In this document: positions 53,484 through 64,000 of the stretch, in pieces | How the letters are laid out: each line of letters begins with the position of its first letter | Numbering within the stretch: position 1 is the stretch's first letter | NCBI RefSeq assembly: GCF_014805625.2 | Contig: NW_023998414.1 | Span: forward strand, 41,274,991 to 41,338,990 | Source: Glossina fuscipes | Lineage: Eukaryota; Arthropoda; Insecta; Diptera; Glossinidae | Length of the DNA: 64,000 bases | Direction of reading: 5' to 3' | Position numbers and translations under genes: made by a program | The notes under the pieces: generated by a model | Seen by the model: only the letters and a program-made list of their open reading frames with translations | Database searches by the model: none | What the model was told of the DNA's origin: nothing

Positions 53484-56103
53484 TAAAAACCCTAAATCAA
53501 ATTTTTAGCAAAACCCACATGCGTTACGTATGTGTTTACACATATACAAATGTAAATAAGTACCTACCGTATGCCTGTAAGGTTTCAACATCTCTATTCA
53601 CTGGAGATCTCAAGGGCATAATGTCGTCATCATCAGCATGCATCATAAATTATAATTCGTGATGGGGTTAACTCATTATCAACCAAAGCCCGTAGGTTCA
53701 TGATGAAAATATATGGATATCACAAAATGTTACCCAAACCAAAATTAAAAAAAAATAAATAAAATAAATTAAAATAAATAAATAAAAGAGAGCGAGAGAG
53801 GTTCGAAACTTGGATTTTTCCAAATTCAAAAAACCCCCATTACAAATAAAGTAAAAGGAAAAACTGACTGTTATATCTTCAAAATTACATGCACAAAATA
53901 CAAAGCAACCCATAGAAAATGGGGTCGGGTTTCTTTCAAATCATTATACAAATCATTCTTACTTATCTGTAAACAAGTAAAAGTTATTTAAATAAAGTAA
54001 TTTTTTTAAATAAAAACTAATTGTTAAAAAATTCTTTTATTATTTTACAAATTCTTGTAAATAAAAAACATTTTTAAATTAATAATAACTTTAAACCTAT
54101 AATAGGAGAAGTGAAAGGAAAGTTTCACCTAAACTATGTCTTTTACTACAAATGTCCTCGCACGGACATTAGATGCCGTAAATGGCGTTCTGTTCAATAA
54201 ACTGTGAACACCGTGCGGACTTGAAAAGCTTCATTCATTTGCCAACGAATTAATTGCTTACTTTAATACGAAACCACTAAGCATACGCATCATCGATCTC
54301 TTATATAATGGAAAGTTCAAAGATAGTATAGCTATAGAGAATTTTCGATTAACTAATGCTGTCTCGTGATCACTGTGAGTAGACAGGTGGCTGCGACTTG
54401 CAATAGATATTTAAAAGTTAACCCACAGTTGCGCGTATGTTTGTGTATTTATTATGGGCGTTCTCTCTTAGTCAGTTACTTGACCATCCTCTTACGCTTA
54501 TAGAAGATCCTTTAAGTCTTTCTTCACTTATTATTTCAATGAAACGAAATTCCCGTTACATCGAGAATTTCTAAAAAGTGTTCACTTAGGGCTAACACCG
54601 TTTATCCTATACATTAAGGACATCCTCTCTCATATCTTCTTTAACATGATTTCAATAATTTAGCTTTAAATGAATTCTATTAGCTTAGGGGAAAAACAAA
54701 GGAAAACAAAATGAAGAATGTATCGTTTCCAAGACAAAATTCATTTGTGAGTGAACACGCCTAACTTTCTTTTTACACGATAGATACGTTCTTAAAAAAC
54801 TCGTGGAAAAGAAGATATTCGCTTAATGGAGAAATAGTGATTGATTGATTTCTCTTTGCATATATATGCTTATAATCGATATAATTTAACTATGAATTGT
54901 GAAAAATATAACGGGACGTTACAATGCATATTTGCAAGGAGTAAGGAAAAAAGAAATTCATCAGAAAATTAAATAGGAGTAGGCGTAGAATACATATTCC
55001 TTACAGATACGAAAGATACGACGTTGTTGGTATATTCATGCGCTATAGTAGATTGAAACGTAAGCGCTTTAAACCAAATTAAAATTAAAAATAAGTTTAA
55101 CAAGCATTCATCCATCATATGAAAGACCGCGAAAACTCAGAAAATAATATAACAACAACAACAACAACAACGAAAACAAAACGTAACCTAAACCTCAATC
55201 TTTATTGTATGTTATATGATTTAAAATAGTTATCTCACATCTACCAGCATTATTAACGCACATAGCTGTACGCAGGAAACTTTAAAAGAGGAAAATAAGC
55301 TTGGAATACGTACTCGTAAAATGAATTGTAACAAACTCATCTCGAATGAATGAATCAAGTAAGAGCTCACGCACTTGCTTGAGGTTTGCTTTTAAGCGAA
55401 CGCTATTCAACCCTTGCCATTATCGTTTAACGTCTTCGTATGCGCCGGTACGGCAAAGGCAATGGGTGGCTTACCTTATGTTTTTTGGTGTTTATCAGTT
55501 TATTTTTAATGTTCAAAATGGAATTCGTTTTCTTTGCTTGCAGTAGCCGAAAGTGGTTTAAATTCCTCACTTTCTATGCATCACATCATCACAATATTTT
55601 CCGAGTATTTGTAACCAAAAAAAAGAAAAATTACTAGACTTCAAGGAAATTATTTATAATCATAGTCGGACTACATGGATATTTTGTATCTCTTGTTTGG
55701 GAAATTCTCAAAACTTGAAAAGCCAATCAATCTTTAGTAAATTTTGCTTTTTCATCTAAGATTAGAAAAAGTTAGCCTTGCGTGTAGTCTATATCTAGAG
55801 ATATATTGATTGGCTTTGGCTAAAGGCCAACTAAAATCCGTTATTCTTCGCTTAGGATGGAATGCTCATGCGTAGCAATGACACGCGCACATTCAATGTT
55901 GAACAAACATTTAACCAACAGCAACAGTTGAGTCCCATTTAACTTGGCGATCACCCAAAGAAAACTTTTTGTTATGATGGTTAGAACGTGCTTCTCCCGA
56001 GACTCGATCGTACCATTTGAAGTATTGTTTAGATCGTCAACATGAGCCGCAAAACTTGGCAAATTACCCAAGCTTAGCGCGATCTTGAAGTTACCTGCTT
56101 TTC
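52441..56103. other. AT-rich DNA with TA, GTAT and CATA arrays
   Basis: A TA array lies at 52790-52833, TATC/TATG units at about 53265-53310, CATA units at about 53441-53481 and CAA units at about 55152-55172. Just left of the SINE, the minus strand is open for about 88 codons down to 55841 (KAGNFKIALSLGNLPSFAAH at its start). It has no good start codon and resembles no known family. Confidence 0.55.
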
Positions 56104-56117
56104 TATTTTAATATCTA
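56104..56117. repeat. SINE target-site duplication, copy 1 (3' side of the element)
   Basis: The 14-bp sequence TATTTTAATATCTA abuts the (TTA)n tail of the minus-strand SINE. Its partner lies on the other side of the element and differs at one position. Confidence 0.75.
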
Positions 56118-56263
56118 TTATTATTATTATTATTATGCTTAATTTAGATAGAGGAATAAATTGTAGGGCTAAAGCCTTACGAAGCACCAGCATTTAAAGC
56201 TACCGCATTTGAGATTTGAGCCCGCGACCATTGAGTTGTTGCCTACTCGGCCACTCAAAGGGA
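56118..56263 (-). mobile_element. tRNA-derived SINE (short non-autonomous retroposon)
   Basis: Read on the minus strand, the element opens near 56263 and carries a perfect RNA polymerase III A box, TGGCCGAGTAGGC, at 56253-56241. Seventeen bases later comes a B-box-like GGGCTCAAATCTC at 56223-56211. A unique body of about 70 bp follows, and the 3' end is an (ATA)n tail at about 56137-56118. The copies TATTTTAATATCTA (56104-56117) and TATTTCAATATCTA (56264-56277) flank it exactly and differ at one base, as expected of a target-site duplication. The A-to-B spacing is about 13 bases shorter than in a tRNA and the T stem no longer pairs, so this is not a working tRNA. A head resembling Ser/Leu-type tRNA is the usual origin of such SINEs. 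It would depend on a LINE reverse transcriptase supplied elsewhere. No second copy was seen in the window. Confidence 0.8.
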
Positions 56264-56277
56264 TATTTCAATATCTA
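56264..56277. repeat. SINE target-site duplication, copy 2 (5' side of the element)
   Basis: The 14-bp sequence TATTTCAATATCTA lies immediately upstream of the tRNA-like head in the minus-strand orientation. One C/T difference from copy 1 suggests that some time has passed since insertion. Confidence 0.75.
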
Positions 56278-57826
56278 AAGCAACCGATTCAATCTAAATA
56301 TAATAAGCACATATATCGGCTAGCAGTTCTTCAGTTTTTACTAGAATTTTGCTACATGGCGTTTAGTTTGGCTTAGGGTTTCACAACTTTGAAGGAAAGA
56401 TTAGACAAGCCTGCAATAGTTCAACAGCTTCAGCAGAAACGCTATAAAGTCCTTGGAGGACATTACCGCCCCTTACATATGTTATTCATATTTTCCCACT
56501 ATTATAAAGTATGCTATTAGGCTATTGCTATATATTGTATAATAGGCGTTTTTCTTCTCCCAAAAAGTTATATGGACAAAGTAACAAAAACTTATATAGA
56601 TATGCGAGCACATAAGGATAATCGTTAACAGTTAGTCTAACACCACTTTTTAGAGTAAATTTAAGAGCAAAGAAACAATTTAGAAAGCTTGTGATACAAA
56701 CTAAGGTCTAGAAATTACAACCACCCGAACATTATTTCGCAACAGATCTATTAGGAACGCGTTGCCATCCTAATTGTATCTAACCTAAAAACATATAGTA
56801 GAGTGACCATCTGACGACGCCATCTGACATATCAATTTTCCATAGATATTGTAGGGATCAGTAGGTCCGTCAATTAGTCAATTTATTCAAGATGGTGGGT
56901 ATCTAAGATTCGTGTCAAGGCGAGTACGACGACTTTTTAATTTCATTTATTTTTTGCTTTCTCTCTTCTCGAGGAATTGGCGGAAGCACTTAATGGAAAC
57001 ATGAAGAGTTTTGACATTGATTCACACAGCCTAACAAATTAACTCTTTTCGTTTTTTCTTGTTTTTTTTTTTTCTTTTTTTTTTGTTTTTTACTTTTCGT
57101 TTTCCTGATTATTGCGTAAGCAATAATTTTCGAAATTCCTCTTCTGCTATCATACAAATTCAACCCTTATCATGAAGTGTGTACATACGTCTGCCTACGT
57201 ATTGTATATATCAGAAAATTTGTTTGTTATTTACCAGCTTTAGCGATATACACACACATATACTCGTACCCAGTAAGCAAGATTTTGTTGTTAAGCATTA
57301 TTTATGAAAATCGTTCTTATCGGTTACTTTGCTTACGCTTTTACTTGCAAGTACTACCTTAAATATTTATTTACCATAAGCTAAGGATTGTGATAATTAA
57401 AATTGTATCCTCTATCGTTTTGAAGGCACGCAACTCCCCAAACTGCCATGTACTAATGCTGACTGTTGACTACTGCTGCTGTGGTGTAGCATGGCTAACG
57501 GGCTTCGGTTAAACAAAGAAATTTTATGGTTTCATTTTTAATAATTTAACGGCCTGCCAAAAAATATTTATATGATAATCGCAGCGAAGGACTTTAAAAT
57601 ATTTAAGCAATGCTTTGTCCGCGAAATTTATTTCGTTTTTAGCAAAAAAAAAAAAAAAAAAAAAAAAAAACGAAAAAGAAAATGAAAAAGTAATTCAATC
57701 GGGTTCATTGTAAAGCTTTCCTTTCATTATTTGAACTTTAAATATATCGATTTTATCTGAGAGAGACTGCTCTTGATTTCTCAAGTTTTTTTTCATTTTT
57801 ATTTTGAAAAGTTATTATACGAATAG

Positions 57827-57859
<33 letters not shown>

Positions 57860-60800
57860 GAAAAGTTTCCTAGACTTTACTCAAAAACTTTTGGGCTAAT
57901 TTTCAGCGTTAAAATTAGGCCAAAAAGTGTGTGTGTATGTGAGCGAGTTGCAATAAGTTTCTTTTTCTTTTCTTTTTGTTTTTTTGTTTTTTTTTTTTTG
58001 TTTTTTTGTTTTTTTGTTTTTTTTTTTTTTTTGTATTTTTATTCTGTTCTGTTTGGCGTAAAAGTTTCTTTTAATTTTTATTATTAACTACCCGAAAAAC
58101 TTGCGGCAGCCTTTAGAGCTGCAAAAGCAGCAACAAAACCAGCTAAAATAGAAAATCTTTGCAGTAAAAGTGAATGTAAAGTTTAAAACTGAATTTTTTT
58201 TTTTTTTTTTTTTTTTTGCTTTATTTTAATAAAAGCGTAGACAACGCCAAAGACACTTTTTCTAGACAAATGAAGAAAATATTTATATTCAACTATAAGT
58301 TCGAAAGGCGGGTGGAGTGAAGCGAAAATGAAAAAAAAAAAAAAAAACAAGATCGCAAAACTTTCAAAGTTTGCTGAGACATGTGGTTTCCTGGGTGGAG
58401 CGGAATGCAGAGGACGAAACGAGTAGTTAGATACGCAAGAAAAGTCTATAAACTTAGGAATCAAGGTCAAACACAGCGTTGAGCTAATGAATGAAATTAA
58501 CAAAAAGTCGCGAATTGTTTTTTCTTTAAAAAAAAAAATTCTTTTCTGATAATTTTTTCAATTGTTTTAATAAAATCTTCGCCTGAGTTTTTTTTTAATT
58601 GTTTCGCTTGCAAGCATAACTGGTTAAGCTAACTTAGCCTTGAAAATTCTCACAGCTTCGCGAGATATAGTTTGCAAAGTGCGGACAACATTTCGCAGTT
58701 ATCAATCTTCAGGTTATTCGGTTATATCGTAGTTTTTTTTACTTACTTCATTGAGGGTTTTTCACTAACGAGCATTTTATACGATTTTACTTACAATTCA
58801 TCTAAACTCTTTCCTGCTTTCGCTCAATTCCCGCGAAACTTTTTTAAAATGTTTGTAAAGTTCTGCATGTCTTTGCGATTAAGCAGTTAGTAGAAACTAT
58901 GTGTCGAACACGTGCCACCAGTGCTACTGACCTGTTGTTAGACTTAGTTGACGGGCCTCGACTTTCGAATGATGAGAGGACACACTCGTTCTTGCTCTTC
59001 CCAATTCGTCAACAGTGAAGATTATGACAATTTTTCTGCATACATGGATTTGTGTAGTCTGAACGGCAAATAGTAAATAAACAACCATATGCCAGAAAGT
59101 TCAAGCCATTAAACCTTTAAGCTAAAGGGAGGATGCAATTTTCTGCGCTAATATTTGCAGAGTGGTTTCTTCTTCTTTAAATCTTGATAGCAATTTTAGC
59201 GAAACTATATTCCGCGACTAACAAATACGATCTTCCAAATTTCATATTTATTGATAAGGCGAGCAAAGGAAAGAGGAAGCTTCTCGAACGAATACCAGAT
59301 ATTTTGGCATAAGACTTTTGCTCAATTATGTCCATTCCGTTGAAACTCAGCGCTAGAAAATGTCGCCAATGGTACATGACGTCCCTTTCACGGTACCCTG
59401 TATTAGTTATAATTTATTAATCGTTAAAATAACTGCAAAGAATTAAAGTCAACGATGGCGAGTATAGTGTGACGTATACGTGTTGTATACGAGGTCAATG
59501 CATACGTATCATAATTTAAAATATATCGAAAGATCTTCAATATATATATATTCGCCATCCATACCCGCAAATTTTCTGCCATCAAAAGTTGGAAGGCACA
59601 TCGTTGAATTACGAAATCCACTTTCTGAGTCCCTTTTAAGGTGTCTTTAATCCTCTGCTTTCATAGAGATTAAAGTGTTAATTTCGGTTTTTTATTAATT
59701 AAATTTACGCATATACAGATGCATTTATATACACATACATGTATATACTTGTTTAATGTGTTTATCTTTTAAATGCAATTTAAATTAAATATATTTGTTT
59801 TTATGGGGATTTTTTTTACTTTACTTCCCATTGTTTGAAACAACGAAACAATGCTTTCAGAACTGCTAAGTAAGCACTGGCCAGTACAATATACTATTGC
59901 GGATGACGGCAGTTGTGCGTGGTATGACTGTAAACCATTTCCGTTTGGCTCTCGAAACTTTGTTTACTCGTATAGAACGTAACGCATGCATATAGATGTT
60001 TACAATACACGTACATTTTTACGTATGTATCATATGAAATCGGGTACATGTAAATGTCGTTTTATGGGACGTTGCTTGAAGATTTGCGTAATGCTTTCAC
60101 AATAACCATATGACCAAATTCCTTTCTCAGCTGGTTGGAATTATTTATATTTTATTCTTTGTTGATTTTACCATTAAATAATTGTTAAAATCTGCTGCTG
60201 TTTGGCGGGATTTTCATTAAACAGTAATCCCTCATTGTATTGAATAACTGAGGAGGAGGAAAAAAGAATAAGAACAAGAAAATATGTTCACTTTAAGCCG
60301 AATCTTAGATACCTATTTTGCTACAAACGACACTCGGAGGCTTAACAAAAGCAAACGGAGTGTCACTAAAGCAACTGCAACTTGTAAGGTACCCATCGGA
60401 ATGTCACGTCATTATGATACATTCAGTTTAAAGGTTGGTATTATCTAAAAATCATATAAAGTTTCAAACCGATATTTGTTATGGATTCTTATGTACCCTA
60501 TCGTAAATGCCAACACCTTCCTACTTCCATTAGGTTGATTAGGTGTTCACAGGTACAAGATGCCCCAATATTATTGAAATTTTTCCACTCATTAACTCAA
60601 ATAAGCCATTGTATCGTGTACATGAGTTAAATTCTCAGAAAAGTGCTGATACATTTTAAAATTTTATTCGCCCATGCACACGCTGAGTAGGACTAAAGGG
60701 GAAACGTGGTTGCTTAAAACACAGTTTAATCACTCGTCTCAAAAAACCATGCAGTCTGTCTGATAATTTCAATGCACAATGCGATCGTTGCAGATCATAA

Positions 60801-61137
60801 CCAATCCAGCGGATGATATTCTAGCAGAAAACTGCGAGTAATAATAGTAATAAGTAAGCAATCAGCCAGAAAACAAACAACAAACAACAAAGCCTTGTAC
60901 CAAAGAGAATCGCGGAAGATTACATTGCTGCTTGGAGCATATGTGCTGTTGCTTATAAAGTCATGTATATACTTCTTTTTTTTTTGATTTTCACTTTTCC
61001 TATATTTATCGCAATCTCTCTCATACTCTCATACTCTCATATATGTACGCATTTTATACGAAACGTATAAAGATAAGAAGTAATCGATAATGAGTGTAAC
61101 AAGGAAGAAAATTTTATTATTTGTCTAAAGGCCGAGT
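56278..61137. other. AT-rich DNA with long homopolymers, no gene seen
   Basis: An A27 run lies at 57644-57670, a TA array at about 57835-57859, a T tract broken by single G at about 57961-58041 and a T run at about 58195-58217. ATACTCTC units occur at about 61020-61042. Frames (72 codons at 58672-58890, and minus-strand frames at 59177-59621) are unremarkable. Confidence 0.6.
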
Positions 61138-61217
61138 GTGAGTACGCACTACTTGATGTTCAATTTTTACTATGCGTCGTATGAGCCCAAAATATTTTCT
61201 TCATTTTTTGGTTCAAG

Positions 61218-61455
61218 TGGAAAATACAACTGGATGCAACTGGCCCGTACCAGTAACGATTCGCTACTTGCGGCGTTTAATTCCCATTTGTCGCAGTCAC
61301 TGATGACAAGACAGAACACGACTTCTTTAAACCTGGTAGCAATCTGTGCACTTATTTCCGCACAGCGACTCAGTATGCAAGTTGGTGCCGAACTTATCGA
61401 CATCGGTATCGAACTGTCCTCTCTTCGATGTAACCAGTTACTCAGGGAATATTAG
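61218..61455 (+). CDS. Candidate terminal exon, 78 codons, unidentified
   Basis: A strong 3' splice site (TTTTCTTCATTTTTTGG, then TTCAAG) precedes 61218. From there one frame stays open for 78 codons to a TAG at 61455, in DNA of clearly higher GC than its surroundings and with varied codons (GCC CGT ACC AGT AAC GAT). The peptide is mixed, with an amphipathic middle (LNLVAICALISAQRLSMQVG) and no signal, zinc ligands or domain that I recognise. No 5' splice site is needed if this is the last exon, but no clear polyadenylation signal follows closely. The complementary strand is also open for 78 codons (61170-61403), which weakens the claim: GC-rich islands hold open frames by composition alone. 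Confidence 0.22.
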
Positions 61456-61481
61456 CATCATGTGCATAGATACGGTAATGG

Positions 61482-61739
61482 TTAGCCTGAAAGAAGTAGG
61501 AAGCGAGTGGTAGGATGTGGTCGCAGACTTTGAAGTGAACCGATCAATCGTTCACGATAACTGCACGTTACTCGCAATATAACGCCCTGGGAATGTAAGC
61601 CACGTATGCTGGCTGGATAGTTGAGCTTATTATCTGCTAGGCTATCCGGTATGCAGTGCATTTCGAAATAGTTCCCCTGCTCCCGTTTAGCAATCAAATA
61701 TCTCTTAGCGAAGAGTTTCACGTTTAGCCCAGTTCTCAT
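61482..61739 (-). other. 85-codon ATG-started open frame, unidentified
   Basis: An ATG at 61739-61737 opens 85 codons ending at 61482. The peptide is basic (KLFAKRYLIAKREQ near the start, with several Arg at the end) and is not recognised. It sits in the same GC-elevated island as the plus-strand exon candidate at 61218-61455. There is no convincing promoter or splice context. It may be part of an old mobile-element or gene fragment, or simply an effect of higher GC. Confidence 0.15.
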
Positions 61740-61740
61740 T

Positions 61741-64000
61741 CGATCGTGAGCAAAACAGAGTAGTGTTCACCAAAGGCGTGCACAAATCGAATATCACAAA
61801 CAACTAAACAAGGTGTACTCGCTATATTTGGAGAAATTTATGCAATAATTTGTTTGGATCTGCGTTGACATTTGCCTGGGGCTGCGATATTTAAGGTCTT
61901 GCAAGCGAAAGCATTTTATTTGTGGAGCAAAATATTTGAGATTAACTTGAAGAACTCTTTCAACGAACGCGTTATCAATCTACTGAATAGATCGAAGGTT
62001 GGAAATGGATCAATTTGAAAGCTCTCTGTAGCTCATTCCGTACGCTTTGCAAAAGTGATTACGAGACTAATATAAACATATCCATTGGTGCGGTTATGCT
62101 ATAAAAAGTTAGACAGAAGTAAATGTTGAAATTTTATTTAAATTTGTTTTTTCCTCCTTCTGTTTTTTTTTTTTTTTTTTGTTTTTGTTGCTTATAAATT
62201 CTTAACAATATGTACCAACACATGTGGCAAAATGATTTTTTTTGTTTTTTGTTTTTTGTTACTTTACTTAGCACAAAGCGTATGTTTAAACAACAAATCT
62301 AAAAAGTGTGTGAGTGCTACTTATGCAAATGAGTCTGTGTCTTAATTTTTCACATTTTCACAAATGGCATAATAAACTTTTTCTCTTTCGGTTCGCTTTT
62401 GACTAATTTACATTGTTGACTTGCAACAAAAACACTCTCATATAAGCAAAGAATCAGTTCATGTACGTGTATATCGGCATATATGCGATTCGGTATATAT
62501 TCAATTACATTGAAAATCTCATACATATGCAAAACTCCTTCAACAAACATTTAAAAGCATAAAAAACATAAAACAAAAAAACAAAAAAAAAAAAAAAAAA
62601 AAAAAGAATAGAAGAAGAAGTAAACAAATACCAATTTGAAATTATGTCTTATTGTATATATATATATAAATATGTGTGTATGTGTTTGTGTGTAGAAATT
62701 AAAACACTTTCTTGTGTTCAAAAACACATTTCGAATATAATGCGTATGTGTTTGGTTGCAAGTGCAAATGATGGCATAACTTAACGTGTGTTGGTGTGAG
62801 CTGAGTATAGTTTATGAGTTTTTTTTTTTTTTTTCTTTCGCTTAAGCTTTAAAAAAACCGTTTTTTATTCTGCATCAATGCCGAGTGAATAGAGTGAAAA
62901 GCTCATTAATTCAGTTCGTTGGCACAGCTGTTACACTTCAATACCATTTCCAATGACTTGAAATTTCCGACAGGTAAGCTCAATAAGTTGCAAGTCTTCT
63001 ATACAGCTATTTATTATATCCTTTTATATTAACATTAGCACATACATAGTGCTTTCCTCTGGACTTATGCTAAATTTTTCATATGATTCGCATGACTTCC
63101 TTGGGGCCGATTGGTTCTGCTCTCCCACATTTTATTTTCCAATTATATAAAAATCAATAGTAAAACAATTCTCCCTCCATTCGGTAACCAAATCAACTGC
63201 CCGATGCTGGTGAATGATCCGATTTCTACAACCACAGCCACAAAATTGGAAGACTCCTGCTCCATAACACTCGCCGGATTATTGCACCCGAAACACATCC
63301 CTTCATATATCATTTTCAGTGATACAAACTTTTCGCTGATTGCATTCTTAACCTAGCGCGGTACTCATTTCAGTCGGTTATTACGCATTAGCAATAAGTT
63401 CGGAACATTGCTCTTACGTGCAACCACACTGTTCTTTCATATTTTGCATTTCTTCGCTTTATAGTCGCGGAACTGCGAACAACAATTCGAATTATTTTTC
63501 AAGGCATTCAAATAGCAATTTCTCGCGACAAACCCTAACTGAATGAAAAATTTCGATGACAAATTTACACAATTCAAATATTAAGATAAAGTTTTGTATA
63601 AGACAAAAATCAAGTCGCAATAAAAGAACGTTTTTTTTTTTATCACGAACGCCAATATTAGTGAATGCAGATTTTCGTGTAATTGCTACACTTAGTTAAG
63701 GTATAGCATATGCAGAGGACAGTGCATAATATCGTGATAATCGTTATCGTTATTATACTACTGTCTTCAAAACGTAAGATCAATTTAATTTTTTTCAATC
63801 TATGTACAATTCCAATTCATTTTTTTCACTTTCAAAGTAATCGTCCTCAGATACTATATATACTTATGCCAGTTCTTTCCAATCTTCGAAAGAGTTAATA
63901 AAATCGATTAGGCTGGCATGGCCTTTGTTTGTAGCTTTCTGCGATTAAGCTTGTATCTCTTTAAAGAAAGGGTCAGAAAGGCTAAACTGGCCTTACTGCT
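61741..64000. other. AT-rich DNA; only the 62.9-kb first-exon candidate stands out
   Basis: A T run lies at about 62162-62180, an A run at 62583-62605 and a T run at about 62820-62834. The 81-codon frame at 63111-63356 is unrecognised. No other structure was seen to the end of the window. Confidence 0.55.
62905..62973 (+). promoter_or_regulatory. Candidate initiator and non-coding first exon ending in a strong 5' splice site
   Basis: TTCAGTTCGTTGG at 62910-62922 contains TCAGTT, a perfect match to the arthropod Inr TCAKTY, with the A at 62913 as the likely start. No TATA box or downstream promoter element is visible at the expected distance. Sixty bases on, CCGACAG is followed by GTAAGC, a near-consensus 5' splice site at 62973/62974. 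The intervening 61 bases lack simple repeats, and no good start codon with an extended frame is present. This is the arrangement of a short non-coding first exon whose coding exons lie to the right of the window. The splice site and Inr are seen directly; their use is inferred. Confidence 0.35.

Noticed and set aside
53797..53815. GGTTCGAAACT as a tRNA B box
   Set aside because: There is no matching A box, acceptor stem or cloverleaf around it.
55841..56100. Minus-strand open frame of about 88 codons beside the SINE
   Set aside because: It has no ATG near its beginning, no recognised family and no clear splice site. The composition is mildly GC-rich, so chance is likely.

Overview
The window looks like non-coding chromosomal DNA from a higher dipteran fly. 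It is AT-rich and crowded with dinucleotide, CATA/GTAT, TTCA, CAA and CAG microsatellites and long poly-A/poly-T tracts, and it has one 10-N assembly gap inside a GT microsatellite. Reading frames are short on both strands (the longest is 156 codons), fly-like Inr, TATA and GTAAG signals occur, and no bacterial-style operon is present. A tephritid or another acalyptrate or drosophilid-like fly is plausible, but nothing diagnostic fixes the genus. I found no complete protein-coding gene, no intact tRNA, rRNA or snRNA, no CRISPR array and no intact transposase. The most economical reading is intergenic DNA or the large introns and 5' region of a long gene.

Layout. 0-4.4 kb is plain AT-rich DNA ending in a low-complexity cluster. 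4.4-16.6 kb is mostly unique, with CATA, TTCA, CA and TA microsatellites and a 94-bp inverted-repeat element at 12.74 kb. At 16.63-16.73 kb a GT array holds the N gap. 17-28 kb is unique DNA with TA arrays and an adenine-poor, pyrimidine-rich island at 22.66-23.1 kb. 28-38 kb holds a CT/CA array, a short exon-like segment on the minus strand at 29.1 kb and a GGATA array. 38.1-39.6 kb is the best promoter-like stretch: TATA-like boxes, an Inr and a consensus 5' splice site, all on the plus strand. 40.5-41.1 kb is bounded by short inverted repeats that resemble those of the 12.74-kb element. 41.8-43.2 kb has hydrophobic minus-strand frames of chemoreceptor-like character and a diverged duplicated segment. 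An 89-nt exon-like segment lies at 48.1 kb. 51.8-52.4 kb is a GC-elevated island.

The strongest element is a tRNA-derived SINE at 56.1-56.3 kb on the minus strand, with A and B boxes, a TAA-type tail and 14-bp flanking duplications matching at 13 positions. A second GC-elevated island with open frames on both strands and a good 3' splice site follows at 61.1-61.7 kb. At 62.9 kb an Inr followed 60 bp later by a strong 5' splice site looks like a non-coding first exon.

No genes can be shown to work together. If the plus-strand promoter/first-exon candidates are real, they would be alternative starts of a gene lying mostly to the right of the window. Exon calls rest on splice consensus and codon composition only, and are given low confidence accordingly.
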